A stretch of 34,897 bases of DNA from CAZMGT01 sp964565895 (lineage in GTDB: Bacteria > Armatimonadota > Zipacnadia > UBA1398 > CAZMGT01): assembly GCA_964565895.1 (NCBI GenBank), contig CAZMGT010000040.1, positions 1-34,897 of the forward strand, read 5' to 3'. Positions within the stretch are counted from its first letter, which is position 1. Each line of letters begins with the position of its first letter. Under the pieces are notes generated by a model. That model made no database searches. It was given only the letters and a program-made list of their open reading frames with translations, and was not told the DNA's origin. Below, one piece after another: positions 16,495-23,130 of the stretch. The position numbers and the translations under genes are program-made.

Positions 16495-18108
16495 TCATTC
16501 ACCCTCTGGGGCATGCGCCCATGGCTCCAGGGGCGGCAGGTCCATCAGCGCGCGGCAGGCGCAGACAAGCGCTCGCGCCCTTGCCTGTCGTTCGCTGGGG
16601 GGAATGCTCAGCGCGAGAGTTGCGGCCAAAGAGCGCTGCTCCTGAGCAAACGCAGGGACAAGCTCGGCGACCGTCTCCGCGCGCAGCCGAGAGTCGGCGA
16701 TTAGTCCCACGACCTGCGCGGCAAGCGCTGGGCTTTCGCGGACAAGGGCGGCGGCGCAGCGCGCGGCGGCGCGCCCGCGCGTTTTTTCGTCGGCAATTTC
16801 GGCCAGCGCCGCCGACGGGTCGCGCCCATTGCCAGCCAGAGCAAGCGCCGCAGCGCAAAAAGCCTCGTCGCGCAGGGGCTGGCTGAGCTGCTTGACTTCC
16901 TGCCATTGGCCCGAGGCCGCGGCGATAATCCCCAGCGCTTGCTCGCGCTCCGGGGAAAGGGCAATTGCGCGGGCGAGCGAGTGCGCCTCGCCCAGCCGCG
17001 AAAAAGCCAGCGTGCGGACTGCGTCGCGCAGCGCGGCGCTGCGCATGCGCTCGCGCTCGATGCGCCGGGCAAGGACAGTGGCCGCTTGGGCATCCCACCG
17101 CGCGACGACGGGGACAGCGCAGGCAAGCAGCTCGTCGCGCGCGAACGGGTCGCCCAGCCGGCGGACGGCGCCCACGAGCAGCGTGGCGCACCTGCGCGCG
17201 AGCGGCTCCTCCGCATGCGCGCAGCGGGCGAGCAGGGCCTGGGCTACGGTGCGCACCGCCGCCGTGCCGGCGTTTACCGTGGCCGCGACCGCGCGATGGA
17301 GCAGGCGTTCATCCGCCTGGGGTGCTTCGCAGCAGGCGGCGGCCGCAAGCAGGGCAAAATCCTCGCTCTGCGCCAGGCGCGCGAGCAGCTCCTCGGCGGC
17401 AGCATTTGCTGGGGCAGCGTCATCCGCGAGATCCGCGCAGGCGGCGCGGGCAAGCTCAAACCGTTTTCCGTCGTCGCCCACGGCGGCCAGGCTTGCGGCA
17501 AGCGCCTCAGCCCAGCGGGCGCGCACGGCTTCGCTGGCAAAGCCGCCGGGGGGCAGGGCCAAAAGCGCGGTAACTCGCTTCTCCGGCTCGGGCAGCTCGG
17601 CGCAGGCGTCCAGGGCAAGCTGCGCGGCGCGCTCCGCTGAGGGGCCTGCACCATGGGCGGCACGCGCTAGTCCTAGTGCCCGCGCGCCGGGCTCCTCGAC
17701 CTCCGCCGCCCAACGCCGGGCAAGCGAAGGGTCGCCCATGCGCCCAAGGGCGACAGCGCGCGCCTCCTGGCGCAGGCGGAGGTCGGCGATTTGGGCAATC
17801 AGCTCCTCGGCCCAGCGCGGGTCAGCCTCGGCGATGGGCGGGGCGAGCTTCGCCGCGGCTTCGTCAAACCACCCGTCGAGCGCCTGCCTTTGCACACGAG
17901 CGACAGCTTCGCGCGCCGCTTGCGGGGCGCTGCGAGAGACAAGCGCCGCAGCCTCGCCTGTCCAGCGTGCGCGGGCGAGAGGGTCCTCGATCTCCAGCGC
18001 CGCGGCGAGCGCCTGGCGCGCGAGCTCCTCGGCCGTCGGCTCAGGCAGCGCTGCCGACGGCGCCTGCGCCACCGAGGCAAGCGCGGCGAGTAACAAGAAA
18101 GCGCGCAT
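16495..18108 (-). CDS. Exported all-helical repeat protein of unknown function, 537 aa
   Basis: The ATG at 18108 is chosen because it opens a signal peptide (MRAFLLLAALASVAQA, PSAALPEP); the frame runs on to 18507 but reads through structured intergenic DNA. The mature protein is Ala, Arg, Leu and Glu-rich and almost entirely helical, built from 30-40-residue helix pairs such as ARRWAAEVEEPGARALGLAR and LARAIALSPEREQALGIIAA. These resemble HEAT/TPR-type solenoids without matching one closely. No catalytic motif is visible. Solenoids of this kind usually bind other proteins, so a periplasmic scaffold role is plausible. The repeat/aromatic protein gene lies 93 bases downstream on the same strand and is also exported, so the two may work together. 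No good ribosome binding site is seen before 18108. Confidence 0.65.
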   Translation of the reverse strand: MRAFLLLAALASVAQAPSAALPEPTAEELARQALAAALEIEDPLARARWTGEAAALVSRSAPQAAREAVARVQRQALDGWFDEAAAKLAPPIAEADPRWAEELIAQIADLRLRQEARAVALGRMGDPSLARRWAAEVEEPGARALGLARAAHGAGPSAERAAQLALDACAELPEPEKRVTALLALPPGGFASEAVRARWAEALAASLAAVGDDGKRFELARAACADLADDAAPANAAAEELLARLAQSEDFALLAAAACCEAPQADERLLHRAVAATVNAGTAAVRTVAQALLARCAHAEEPLARRCATLLVGAVRRLGDPFARDELLACAVPVVARWDAQAATVLARRIERERMRSAALRDAVRTLAFSRLGEAHSLARAIALSPEREQALGIIAAASGQWQEVKQLSQPLRDEAFCAAALALAGNGRDPSAALAEIADEKTRGRAAARCAAALVRESPALAAQVVGLIADSRLRAETVAELVPAFAQEQRSLAATLALSIPPSERQARARALVCACRALMDLPPLEPWAHAPEGE

Positions 18109-18157
18109 GGCGTTCACGCCTGTGCTCTTTTCGCTGCGTGCGAGCGATTCCTGCTTT

Positions 18158-18228
18158 GCCCGCAGGTCCCGCCGAGCGGGGGGCCTCCGCGACGACCACC
18201 CTGCAGCCGGAGCAGGACCTGCGCGGGC
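18158..18228 (-). other. Structured leader candidate upstream of the helical-repeat gene
   Basis: GCCC-GCAGGTCC (18158-18169) pairs with GGACCTGC-gc-GGGC (18215-18228), giving a 12-bp stem with a 2-base bulge. It closes a 45-base region that itself contains short GC hairpins (CTCCG/CGGAG, CCCGC/GCGGG). GCAGG (18162-18166) can instead pair with CCTGC at 18150-18154 across a 7-base loop, so two folds exclude each other. This resembles a switch, on the strand that reads into the ATG at 18108. It matches no RNA class I can name. Confidence 0.4.
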
Positions 18229-18266
18229 GCGGCCGAGCATGGGGCTACCTCTCTCGCGCAGCGGCA

Positions 18267-18363
18267 GCAAACGCAGGCTTCGCGGCCGGCCCAAGCGCTT
18301 CTCGAGCGCGGCCGAAGCGCCCAGCGCCGCGCAGTGGCGCTTCGCCTGCAGGCTTGCGTTTGC
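18267..18363. repeat. Long compound inverted repeat, possible structured RNA
   Basis: Outer arms GCAAACGCAGGC (18267-18278) and GCTTGCGTTTGC (18352-18363) pair over 12 positions with a single G-T. Inside is a perfect 9-bp hairpin, CGAAGCGCC (18313-18321) with GGCGCTTCG (18336-18344), and a 5-bp hairpin GCGCT/AGCGC just before it. The strand of any transcript is unknown. Confidence 0.45.
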
Positions 18364-18594
18364 GGTGAGCTTGCCCACGGGCCGCCGAGGGCCGACGCGC
18401 AGCTTTCGCCCCCGCGCAGTGGCTCCCCGGACAGCGTTGGGGCTTTCGCTTGCCGCTCTCGCCGCGGGACGCAGGGAGCAGCGCGGGGGCGTGGCACGTT
18501 GACCCATTTCGTGCTATTAATTACCAGGCGCCGCGTCGCGCATCGCGCAAGCCGCCGAGCTTTACCGCTGAGCCAAAGGAAGAGGTGCGCTTCT

Positions 18595-19161
18595 GTGGCC
18601 GCAAACGCAGAAAAGCCCCCGGCCAAGGCGCTTTTCTCCGCGCGCGAGCTAGCTACGGGCGGGTTGTGCCTTGCTTTGGCAATCGTCGTCCCCATGCTGT
18701 TTCACGCCGTGGGAGGAAGCGAGGCAGGGAGAACGTTTTTACCCATGTTTCTGCCCGTGCTTGCCGCGGGGTTGCTCGTGCGCCCCGCGGTGGCCGCCTC
18801 GGTGGGCCTGCTTGCCCCGTTTGTCTCCTCTGCGCTAACGGGCATGCCCCCGCTCGTGCCCATGGCCGTGTTAATGAGCGTTGAGCTGTGCGCGCTCGCC
18901 GCCGTGGCCAGCGTTTTGCGGCAAACGCTTAGGGTTAACCTGTGGCTCGCGGTCGTCGGGGCAATGGTCGCTTCGCGCGCGGCGTTTGCCCTCGAGGTCT
19001 TCCTCATTGGCCCCCTGCTTGGGTATAACGTGAGTTGGTATCAGGCGGCGCTGCTAAGCGTTGTCCCGCAGCTTCCGGGGATTATCCTTCAGCGCAGCGT
19101 TGTGCCTCTCGCCGTGCGCACAGTGGAGCGCCTGCGCGGGGCAAGCGCGGGGCGGTGGTGA
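18595..19161 (+). CDS. ECF transporter S component (substrate-binding membrane subunit)
   Basis: 188 residues from the GTG at 18595, chosen because AAAGGAAGAGG lies 9 bases upstream; the longer frame from 18334 reads through intergenic DNA. There are about six hydrophobic segments, the usual S-component number. The stretch FLPMFLPVLAAGLL with the following SSALTGMPPLVPM is characteristic of one group of S components. Such proteins capture a vitamin or metal outside and toggle in the membrane with EcfT and two ATPases. The T component follows after 10 bases. The substrate cannot be read from the sequence. The neighbours (CbiQ-like T component, DUF4198 protein, tetrapyrrole methylase) point to cobalt/nickel or a corrinoid precursor, but it is not CbiM-like. 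Confidence 0.75.
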   Translation: MAANAEKPPAKALFSARELATGGLCLALAIVVPMLFHAVGGSEAGRTFLPMFLPVLAAGLLVRPAVAASVGLLAPFVSSALTGMPPLVPMAVLMSVELCALAAVASVLRQTLRVNLWLAVVGAMVASRAAFALEVFLIGPLLGYNVSWYQAALLSVVPQLPGIILQRSVVPLAVRTVERLRGASAGRW

Positions 19162-19171
19162 GGGGCAGGCG

Positions 19172-19936
19172 ATGGACCCCCGCGCGGCTCTTGCCCCTGC
19201 GCCGGCGAAAGGCCCCCTGGCCGCGGTCGATCCGCGCGTAAAAGTGCTTTGCGCCGCGGGGGCAGTGGTTGCCTCCGCGGCTTTGCCCATTGCGCGTTGG
19301 CCACGGTTGCTTGCGCTTGCCGCGCTGCTCGTGCTTGCCGCGGCGGTGGGGCGTGTCTCAGTGCGTTGGCTTGCCGCGCGCTTGGCGTTTCTCGTCCCCC
19401 TCGCTGCTTTTCTCGGCCTGCTTGTCATTTTCGCCCGGGTGCGCGGGCCCGACGATGGCCTATATGTCGCCCTGCTGGGCAGGGAGATATCGCGCGCGGC
19501 AGCCTGGGCTTCGGCCTCGATCGTCGCAAAGTCCGCGCTGTGCCTGCTCGCGGCCAGCGTGCTTTTGGGAACAACGAGCGCAGAGCGCGTGCTCGTTGCC
19601 CTGTCTGCGTTGCGCGTGCCGGCGTTGTTCGTTGCCCTGTGCGCGCTTGCTTTTCGCTATGTGTTTTTGCTGACCGACGAGATGCAGCGCATGGTGCGTG
19701 CGATGCGCGCGCGAGGGAAGACGAAGGGCCTGCGCCGCACGGTGCGCGTCCTGGCGGCAATGACTGGCGCGCTTTTGGTGCGCAGCTACATGCGCTCGGA
19801 GCGTGTCGCCTTGGCCATGGTCGCCCGCGGGTTTTCGGGGAAAATGCCCCTGGGTTCCCTCTCCCCGCTGCGCTGGCGCGACGTCCTCGGAGGAGTGGCC
19901 GTGCTTGCGGCAATCGCCGCGGTAGCCCTTTTGTAG
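19172..19936 (+). CDS. ECF transporter T component, CbiQ/EcfT-like
   Basis: 254 residues from the ATG at 19172, preceded by GAGGGGCAGG. It starts with the typical LAAVDPRVKVL, has about five hydrophobic segments, and carries the two cytoplasmic coupling-helix motifs with Ala-Arg-Gly (MRAMRARG and AMVARGF) that dock onto the EcfA ATPases. The stretch RVPALFVALCALAFRYVFLLTDE is close to CbiQ. The protein couples ATP hydrolysis to movement of the S component. No EcfA/CbiO ATPase is encoded on either side; after this gene comes a promoter and the DUF4198 gene. The ATPases must be elsewhere and perhaps shared, as in group II ECF systems. Confidence 0.85.
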   Translation: MDPRAALAPAPAKGPLAAVDPRVKVLCAAGAVVASAALPIARWPRLLALAALLVLAAAVGRVSVRWLAARLAFLVPLAAFLGLLVIFARVRGPDDGLYVALLGREISRAAAWASASIVAKSALCLLAASVLLGTTSAERVLVALSALRVPALFVALCALAFRYVFLLTDEMQRMVRAMRARGKTKGLRRTVRVLAAMTGALLVRSYMRSERVALAMVARGFSGKMPLGSLSPLRWRDVLGGVAVLAAIAAVALL

Positions 19937-19958
19937 CGCGCCCCGCAAATTTTCTCTG

Positions 19959-19987
19959 TTGACAGCGGGCGGAGAAATGTGTTAAAG
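19959..19987 (+). promoter_or_regulatory. Promoter for the DUF4198 gene
   Basis: TTGACA at 19959-19964 and TTAAAG at 19982-19987, 17-base spacer, 51 bases before the ATG at 20039. AAAGGAGG at 20025-20032 is an excellent ribosome binding site. DUF4198, pseudopilin and methylase can thus be read separately from the ECF genes. Confidence 0.6.
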
Positions 19988-20038
19988 GGCTGGTGCTACG
20001 TTCGTAGATTTCGTGTTATCAGCAAAAGGAGGCCTGCA

Positions 20039-20761
20039 ATGAACCGCTTTGCCCTGTGCGCGGCGCTTGCCCTCGCTTGCGCCTCAACTTCCCTCGCTCA
20101 CGATCTTTGGTTCGAAACCTCCACGGCGGTTGTCCCTGCGGGCTATCCCGTGCAATTTCAGGTAAAGGTAGGGCACATCGAGGACAAGGAGGTCTACAGC
20201 CCCGATCTTTCCGCAAGCACGTTCTTCCTCCTCTCTCCCAAAGGCCAGCGCGCCGACCTCGGCAAGGACATCGTGGACGTGGGCTATGTCACCGGCTCGT
20301 TTTCACCCAAAGAGCCGGGAATATACATCCTCGGCGGCGTGCTCGACATGCTCGTGCCCGAGTATTCGGTGCGCGTAAGGCTCTGCGGAAAGCTTATCGT
20401 TCGCGCGGCGGACAGGTGGCCCATCGCGGGGGGAGGGGGAGCGGCATTTTCCCGCCCCGCGGGGCTGCCCCTGGAGTTCTTGCCCGAAAGCGATCCCACG
20501 GCCCTGCGCGCCGGCAAGCGCTTCTCCGCGCGCCTGGTGTTCAACGGCAAACCGTGTACGGAAGCGGAGCTCGCGCTTATCTCACGCAACCCCCAGGCCA
20601 AGCGAGAGCTAAAGATCGGCCCCGACGGGCGCGTGGAGTTCGCGCTCGACCGCCCGGGCTGGGTCATGCTCGTTGCTGACCACAGAGAAGACTCGGAAAA
20701 GGGTGAGGGATATGAGGCGACGGCCTACACGACGAGCCTGCCGCTTTTCGTCTGTCCCTAG
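20039..20761 (+). CDS. Periplasmic DUF4198 protein (nickel/cobalt-uptake type)
   Basis: 240 residues; ATG at 20039 with AAAGGAGG 6 bases upstream. The signal peptide MNRFALCAALALACASTSLA ends directly before HDLWFE, so the mature protein would begin with histidine, as is usual in DUF4198 proteins, where an N-terminal His helps bind metal. The fold is two beta-sandwich halves: QFQVKVGH, then FLLSPKG and PGIYILGGVLDM, then a second domain with GKRFSARLVFNGKPC and the closing GWVMLVADHRED and YEATAYTTSLPLF. DUF4198 genes often accompany ECF or other Ni/Co transporters, and the preceding T component fits that. The role is probably periplasmic metal capture. The pseudopilin gene overlaps its 3' end by 50 bases. 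Confidence 0.85.
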   Translation: MNRFALCAALALACASTSLAHDLWFETSTAVVPAGYPVQFQVKVGHIEDKEVYSPDLSASTFFLLSPKGQRADLGKDIVDVGYVTGSFSPKEPGIYILGGVLDMLVPEYSVRVRLCGKLIVRAADRWPIAGGGGAAFSRPAGLPLEFLPESDPTALRAGKRFSARLVFNGKPCTEAELALISRNPQAKRELKIGPDGRVEFALDRPGWVMLVADHREDSEKGEGYEATAYTTSLPLFVCP

Positions 20762-21416
20762 CACGGGGGCTTATCTTGCCACGCGGCAGGGTTTTACGCT
20801 TATTGAGCTGCTTGTGGTAATCGCCATTATCTCGCTGCTCGCGGCGATTCTCTTCCCCGTGTTCGCCAAGGCGCGAGAGAAGGCGCGGCAGACGAGCTGT
20901 CTTTCCAACATGCGGCAGATCCTCATGGCCGAGCAGATGTACGTCAACGACTGGGACGGGATCTATCCCGCATATCGCCCGATGAACCCGGCGTTTGGCT
21001 GTCCCACGCCCGGGCCGGGGGAAAATGGCTTTTGCTGGTGGTTTGAGACCCCGGACCTCATCCCTCTGCTCGAGCCCTATACGAAAAACAAGGGCATTTT
21101 TCGCTGCCCGAGCGACCCCACGGACCTGGAAAAAGACACCGTCTCTAAAACCAGCTATTGCACCAACCCGTACATGACCACCGATGGGAAGTGGATTCCC
21201 TACTGCATGTGCCACTACCCCACGAAGCTCAACCCCAAGCCCATGGACCAGGCGAACCAATTCGGCGACGGCGCGGCGCTTACCGTTTCGCACTTCGAGC
21301 GCGAGCAGTTTCACCTGCCGGAGAAGCTCCGCGGGCCGCAGTATCTCTCGAACAGGGTAATCGGCTACTGCGACGGCCACGCGAAGTTTAAGCCGCGGCG
21401 GAAGAGCCTTTACTGA
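20712..21416 (+). CDS. Type IV pseudopilin-like protein with prepilin signal
   Basis: 234 residues from the ATG at 20712. A 27-residue basic leader ends RQG, followed by FTLIELLVVIAIISLLAAIL, an ideal class III prepilin signal: cleavage after Gly, Glu at +5. The helix continues FPVFAKAREKARQTSCLSN, a form widespread in Armatimonadota. The C-terminal domain has several cysteines (FRCPSDPTD, TSYCTNPYM, CMCHY) and ends VIGYCDGHAKF, like the DG-H ending of the large H-X9-DG prepilin-associated family. Such proteins occur in many copies in these genomes and their role is unclear; they may be minor pseudopilins of a type II secretion or pilus machine. The start is inside the DUF4198 gene (50-base overlap) with AGGGTGAGGG just upstream. 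Confidence 0.85.
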   Translation: MRRRPTRRACRFSSVPSTGAYLATRQGFTLIELLVVIAIISLLAAILFPVFAKAREKARQTSCLSNMRQILMAEQMYVNDWDGIYPAYRPMNPAFGCPTPGPGENGFCWWFETPDLIPLLEPYTKNKGIFRCPSDPTDLEKDTVSKTSYCTNPYMTTDGKWIPYCMCHYPTKLNPKPMDQANQFGDGAALTVSHFEREQFHLPEKLRGPQYLSNRVIGYCDGHAKFKPRRKSLY

Positions 21417-21480
21417 GCGCCCGCGGCCGGCGCAGAGGATGCTCGCTCGGGCTCAGTTTTGCGCAAGGGAGGAATGGTTT

Positions 21481-22338
21481 GTGAAAAGGCTTTGCCCCGT
21501 GTCGCTGACGCTGCTCCTCGTGGCGCTGCTCTGCGCCCCCGCCTTTGCCGCGGGAAAGTTTTTCCTCGTTGGCGTGGGGTGCGGCGACCCGGACCTGATT
21601 ACCCTGCGGGCGATCAATCGCATCGAGCAGTCGCAGGTAATCGTTTGCCCCTGGCCGTGGGCCGCGCAGAAGTTCGCGCAATACCTCAAGGGCAAGGAGG
21701 TTCGCACGGTAGACGGGTTCCTCTTCCGCTACTACGGCATGGACCCAAACAAGCTGCAAGGGAAGGCGCGCGAGCAATGCCTGCGCAACGCGCGGGAGCG
21801 GGAGAAGATCATTAACGCCATCGTTGCCGACATCAACGCGGGCAAGAACGTCGCCCTGCTTACCGACGGCGACCCGCTGATCTATGGCCCAGACGGGTGG
21901 TACCTTTATGAGCTGCACGACCGCGGGGTGAGCACCGAGGTTGTTCCGGGAATCAGCGCGTTTAACGCGGCAAACGCCGCGCTTGAGGTAGACCCGACAA
22001 GCGGCCAGGGGACGGCCTCGGTTATCCTCACCATGAAGGACACCCCGGGCCGGCGCGACACGCTGGACAAGCTCGCCGCGCACCGCACGACGATGGTCAT
22101 CTTCACCATGTTCCTCGATCTTTCCGACCTGGTTTCTATCCTGCGCAAGCACTACCCGCCGGAGACGCCCTTGGCCATCGTTGTCAAAGCGGGCTATGCC
22201 AAAGAGCAGGAGGTTATCCGCGGCACGCTGGCGACGATCGAAGACAAGGTGCGCGGGCGCGAGCTTCCGTTTGAGCACATTATTTACGTGGGCGACTGCC
22301 TCGGGATTCGGCCCATTTACGGCGGCCCGCCGCAGTAG
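21481..22338 (+). CDS. Tetrapyrrole (precorrin) methylase homologue, CbiF/CobM-like, with N-terminal signal peptide
   Basis: 285 residues. The GTG at 21481 has GGGAGG 9 bases upstream. The first 23 residues are a clear export signal: basic KR, hydrophobic LCPVSLTLLLVALL, cleavage site CAPAFA/AGK. The remaining 262 residues are a full-length tetrapyrrole methylase: SAM loop LVGVGCGDPDLITLRA, LLTDGDPLIYGP, VVPGISAFNAANAAL, VVKAGYAKEQEVIRGTL and IYVGDCLG. The last two fit precorrin-4 C11-methyltransferase (CbiF/CobM) best. Those enzymes are cytoplasmic and use SAM, which is not expected outside. The protein may therefore bind a tetrapyrrole or metal complex in the periplasm rather than methylate, or the signal may be an uncleaved anchor. 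Genes upstream include an ECF pair and a DUF4198 protein. Confidence 0.85.
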   Translation: MKRLCPVSLTLLLVALLCAPAFAAGKFFLVGVGCGDPDLITLRAINRIEQSQVIVCPWPWAAQKFAQYLKGKEVRTVDGFLFRYYGMDPNKLQGKAREQCLRNAREREKIINAIVADINAGKNVALLTDGDPLIYGPDGWYLYELHDRGVSTEVVPGISAFNAANAALEVDPTSGQGTASVILTMKDTPGRRDTLDKLAAHRTTMVIFTMFLDLSDLVSILRKHYPPETPLAIVVKAGYAKEQEVIRGTLATIEDKVRGRELPFEHIIYVGDCLGIRPIYGGPPQ

Positions 22339-22667
22339 CCTGTGCTTAACAAAAGCGTAAAGCCTGCCCAAACTGCCCAACCGACATCCGACACCCGCCA
22401 AAAGCCGCCCGCAAAAGCGAGGCGGGCAAAGCGGGCGAAGGGCGGATGGCAACTGCCGCGGCCGGCGGCTTAGAGATTGGCTGCGGCGGAAAGCGCCCTC
22501 CACGCGCTGCCCTTTGCTAGCGAAAACGCCGGCTTGCGCAGCTTGGCCCCGCAAGCGCCAGAGGGTAGGTGGCGTACGCCGCGGACAAACCGGTGCTTTA
22601 ACAAGGGAAAAGAAGCGGGGGTCGGTTTTTCGGCCCTTCGACAGCTCGCTGAGGCGCAAAAGAAAAC
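22339..22667. other. 329-base intergenic stretch between the methylase gene and tRNA-Leu
   Basis: AAGCCGCC (22402-22409) and GGCGGCTT (22464-22471) are perfect inverted arms enclosing GCCCGC (22407-22412) with GCGGGC (22422-22427), possibly a 3' structure of the methylase transcript. Directly after the tRNA CCA, on the minus strand, comes a T-rich patch TTTTCTTTT (22666-22658), which may mark the tRNA transcript end, though I see no strong hairpin with it. No gene is supported. Confidence 0.4.
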
Positions 22668-22754
22668 TGGTGCCGAAGAGGGGATTCGAACCCCTACGCC
22701 CCGAAGGGCACTGGACCCTGAACCCAGCGCGTCTGCCAGTTCCGCCACTTCGGC
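22668..22754 (-). tRNA. tRNA-Leu (anticodon CAG)
   Basis: On the minus strand the sequence folds as a class II tRNA: acceptor GCCGAAG pairs with CTTCGGC, followed by discriminator A and an encoded CCA (22670-22668). The anticodon stem CTGGG/TCCAG encloses loop TTCAGGG, anticodon CAG, reading the CTG codon. A long variable arm (TGCCCTTCGGGGCG) is typical of Leu, and the T arm has GGGGTTCGAATCCCC. CTG is a common Leu codon in this window. A strong promoter lies 18 bases upstream. Confidence 0.96.
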
Positions 22755-23130
22755 ACCAGGTGGACGCCTAAAATATACTTCTCCCCGACAGCGGGAGTCA
22801 AGATCTCCGCGCACGCTCTCCCTCCTCCCGCGGCACACCTGGCGGTTGCCGGGCTATCGCGACAGCCAGCCCGACCTCTCCCCTGCGCCTCCGCTCTCTG
22901 CTCAGCTTTCCCCCGGCAGACCGCTGGCAGGGGGGCCTTGCGCGTGCTAGTGCCGGCGCAGGCCGACGCAAAACGGCGCGCCTCTGCGTCCGGCGTCCTC
23001 GAGCGGAGCTCGCACGGTTTCCTTCGCCGCTAACGCCGGCGACGCACCTCCTCCTGCAGACGCAAAGGTGTGTGCCGAATGCCAGGCGAAAAGGGACGTC
23101 GCGTTCCGCTAGGGAGGCGCCCAGCGAGCT
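22755..23130. other. 376-base intergenic stretch upstream of the beta-helix gene
   Basis: The left end holds the tRNA promoter (22772-22801, minus). The remainder is GC-rich without a gene. GGGAGG at 23111-23116 lies about 14 bases before the ATG at 23131, farther than usual for a ribosome binding site. I found no clear plus-strand promoter. Confidence 0.5.
22772..22801 (-). promoter_or_regulatory. Promoter of tRNA-Leu
   Basis: On the minus strand TTGACT (22801-22796) and TATATT (22777-22772) with an 18-base spacer. The transcript would begin about 11 bases before the tRNA. Confidence 0.7.

Larger units (their letters stand above)
18109..18594. other. 486-base intergenic region with dense potential secondary structure
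   Basis: The stretch between the divergent helical-repeat gene and the ECF S gene contains two strong structured blocks, 18158-18228 and 18267-18363 (listed separately). Near the ECF gene there is a TTGACC at 18499-18504 but no convincing -10 at the right distance, and an A/T-rich patch TATTAATTA at 18515-18523. AAAGGAAGAGG at 18575-18585 is the ribosome binding site of the ECF S gene. I see no convincing gene here despite long open frames on both strands. Confidence 0.6.

Noticed and set aside
16829..18502. 557-codon plus-strand frame opposite the helical-repeat gene
   Set aside because: The product is nearly all Ala, Ser and Arg, as expected for the complement of an Ala/Arg-rich helical gene, and has no plausible signal or domain.
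18492..18508. Sigma54 promoter (TGGCACG at 18492-18498)
   Set aside because: The required GC element at the proper distance is missing.
18109..18594. Cobalamin riboswitch before the ECF S gene
   Set aside because: The neighbours suggest it, and CAGCCGGAGCAGGACCTGC (18204-18222) loosely recalls a B12 box, but the conserved core arrangement and other boxes are not there on either strand.
20100..20125. GGTTCGAAACC resembling a tRNA T arm
   Set aside because: It is coding sequence for the mature N-terminus of the DUF4198 protein, and no acceptor or anticodon arm can be found around it.
21388..22659. 423-codon minus-strand frame opposite the tetrapyrrole methylase
   Set aside because: Arg/Pro/Leu-rich product without domains; the plus strand encodes a clear methylase.
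22470..22838. Minus-strand frame running through the tRNA-Leu gene
   Set aside because: It reads through a well-folded tRNA and its promoter.
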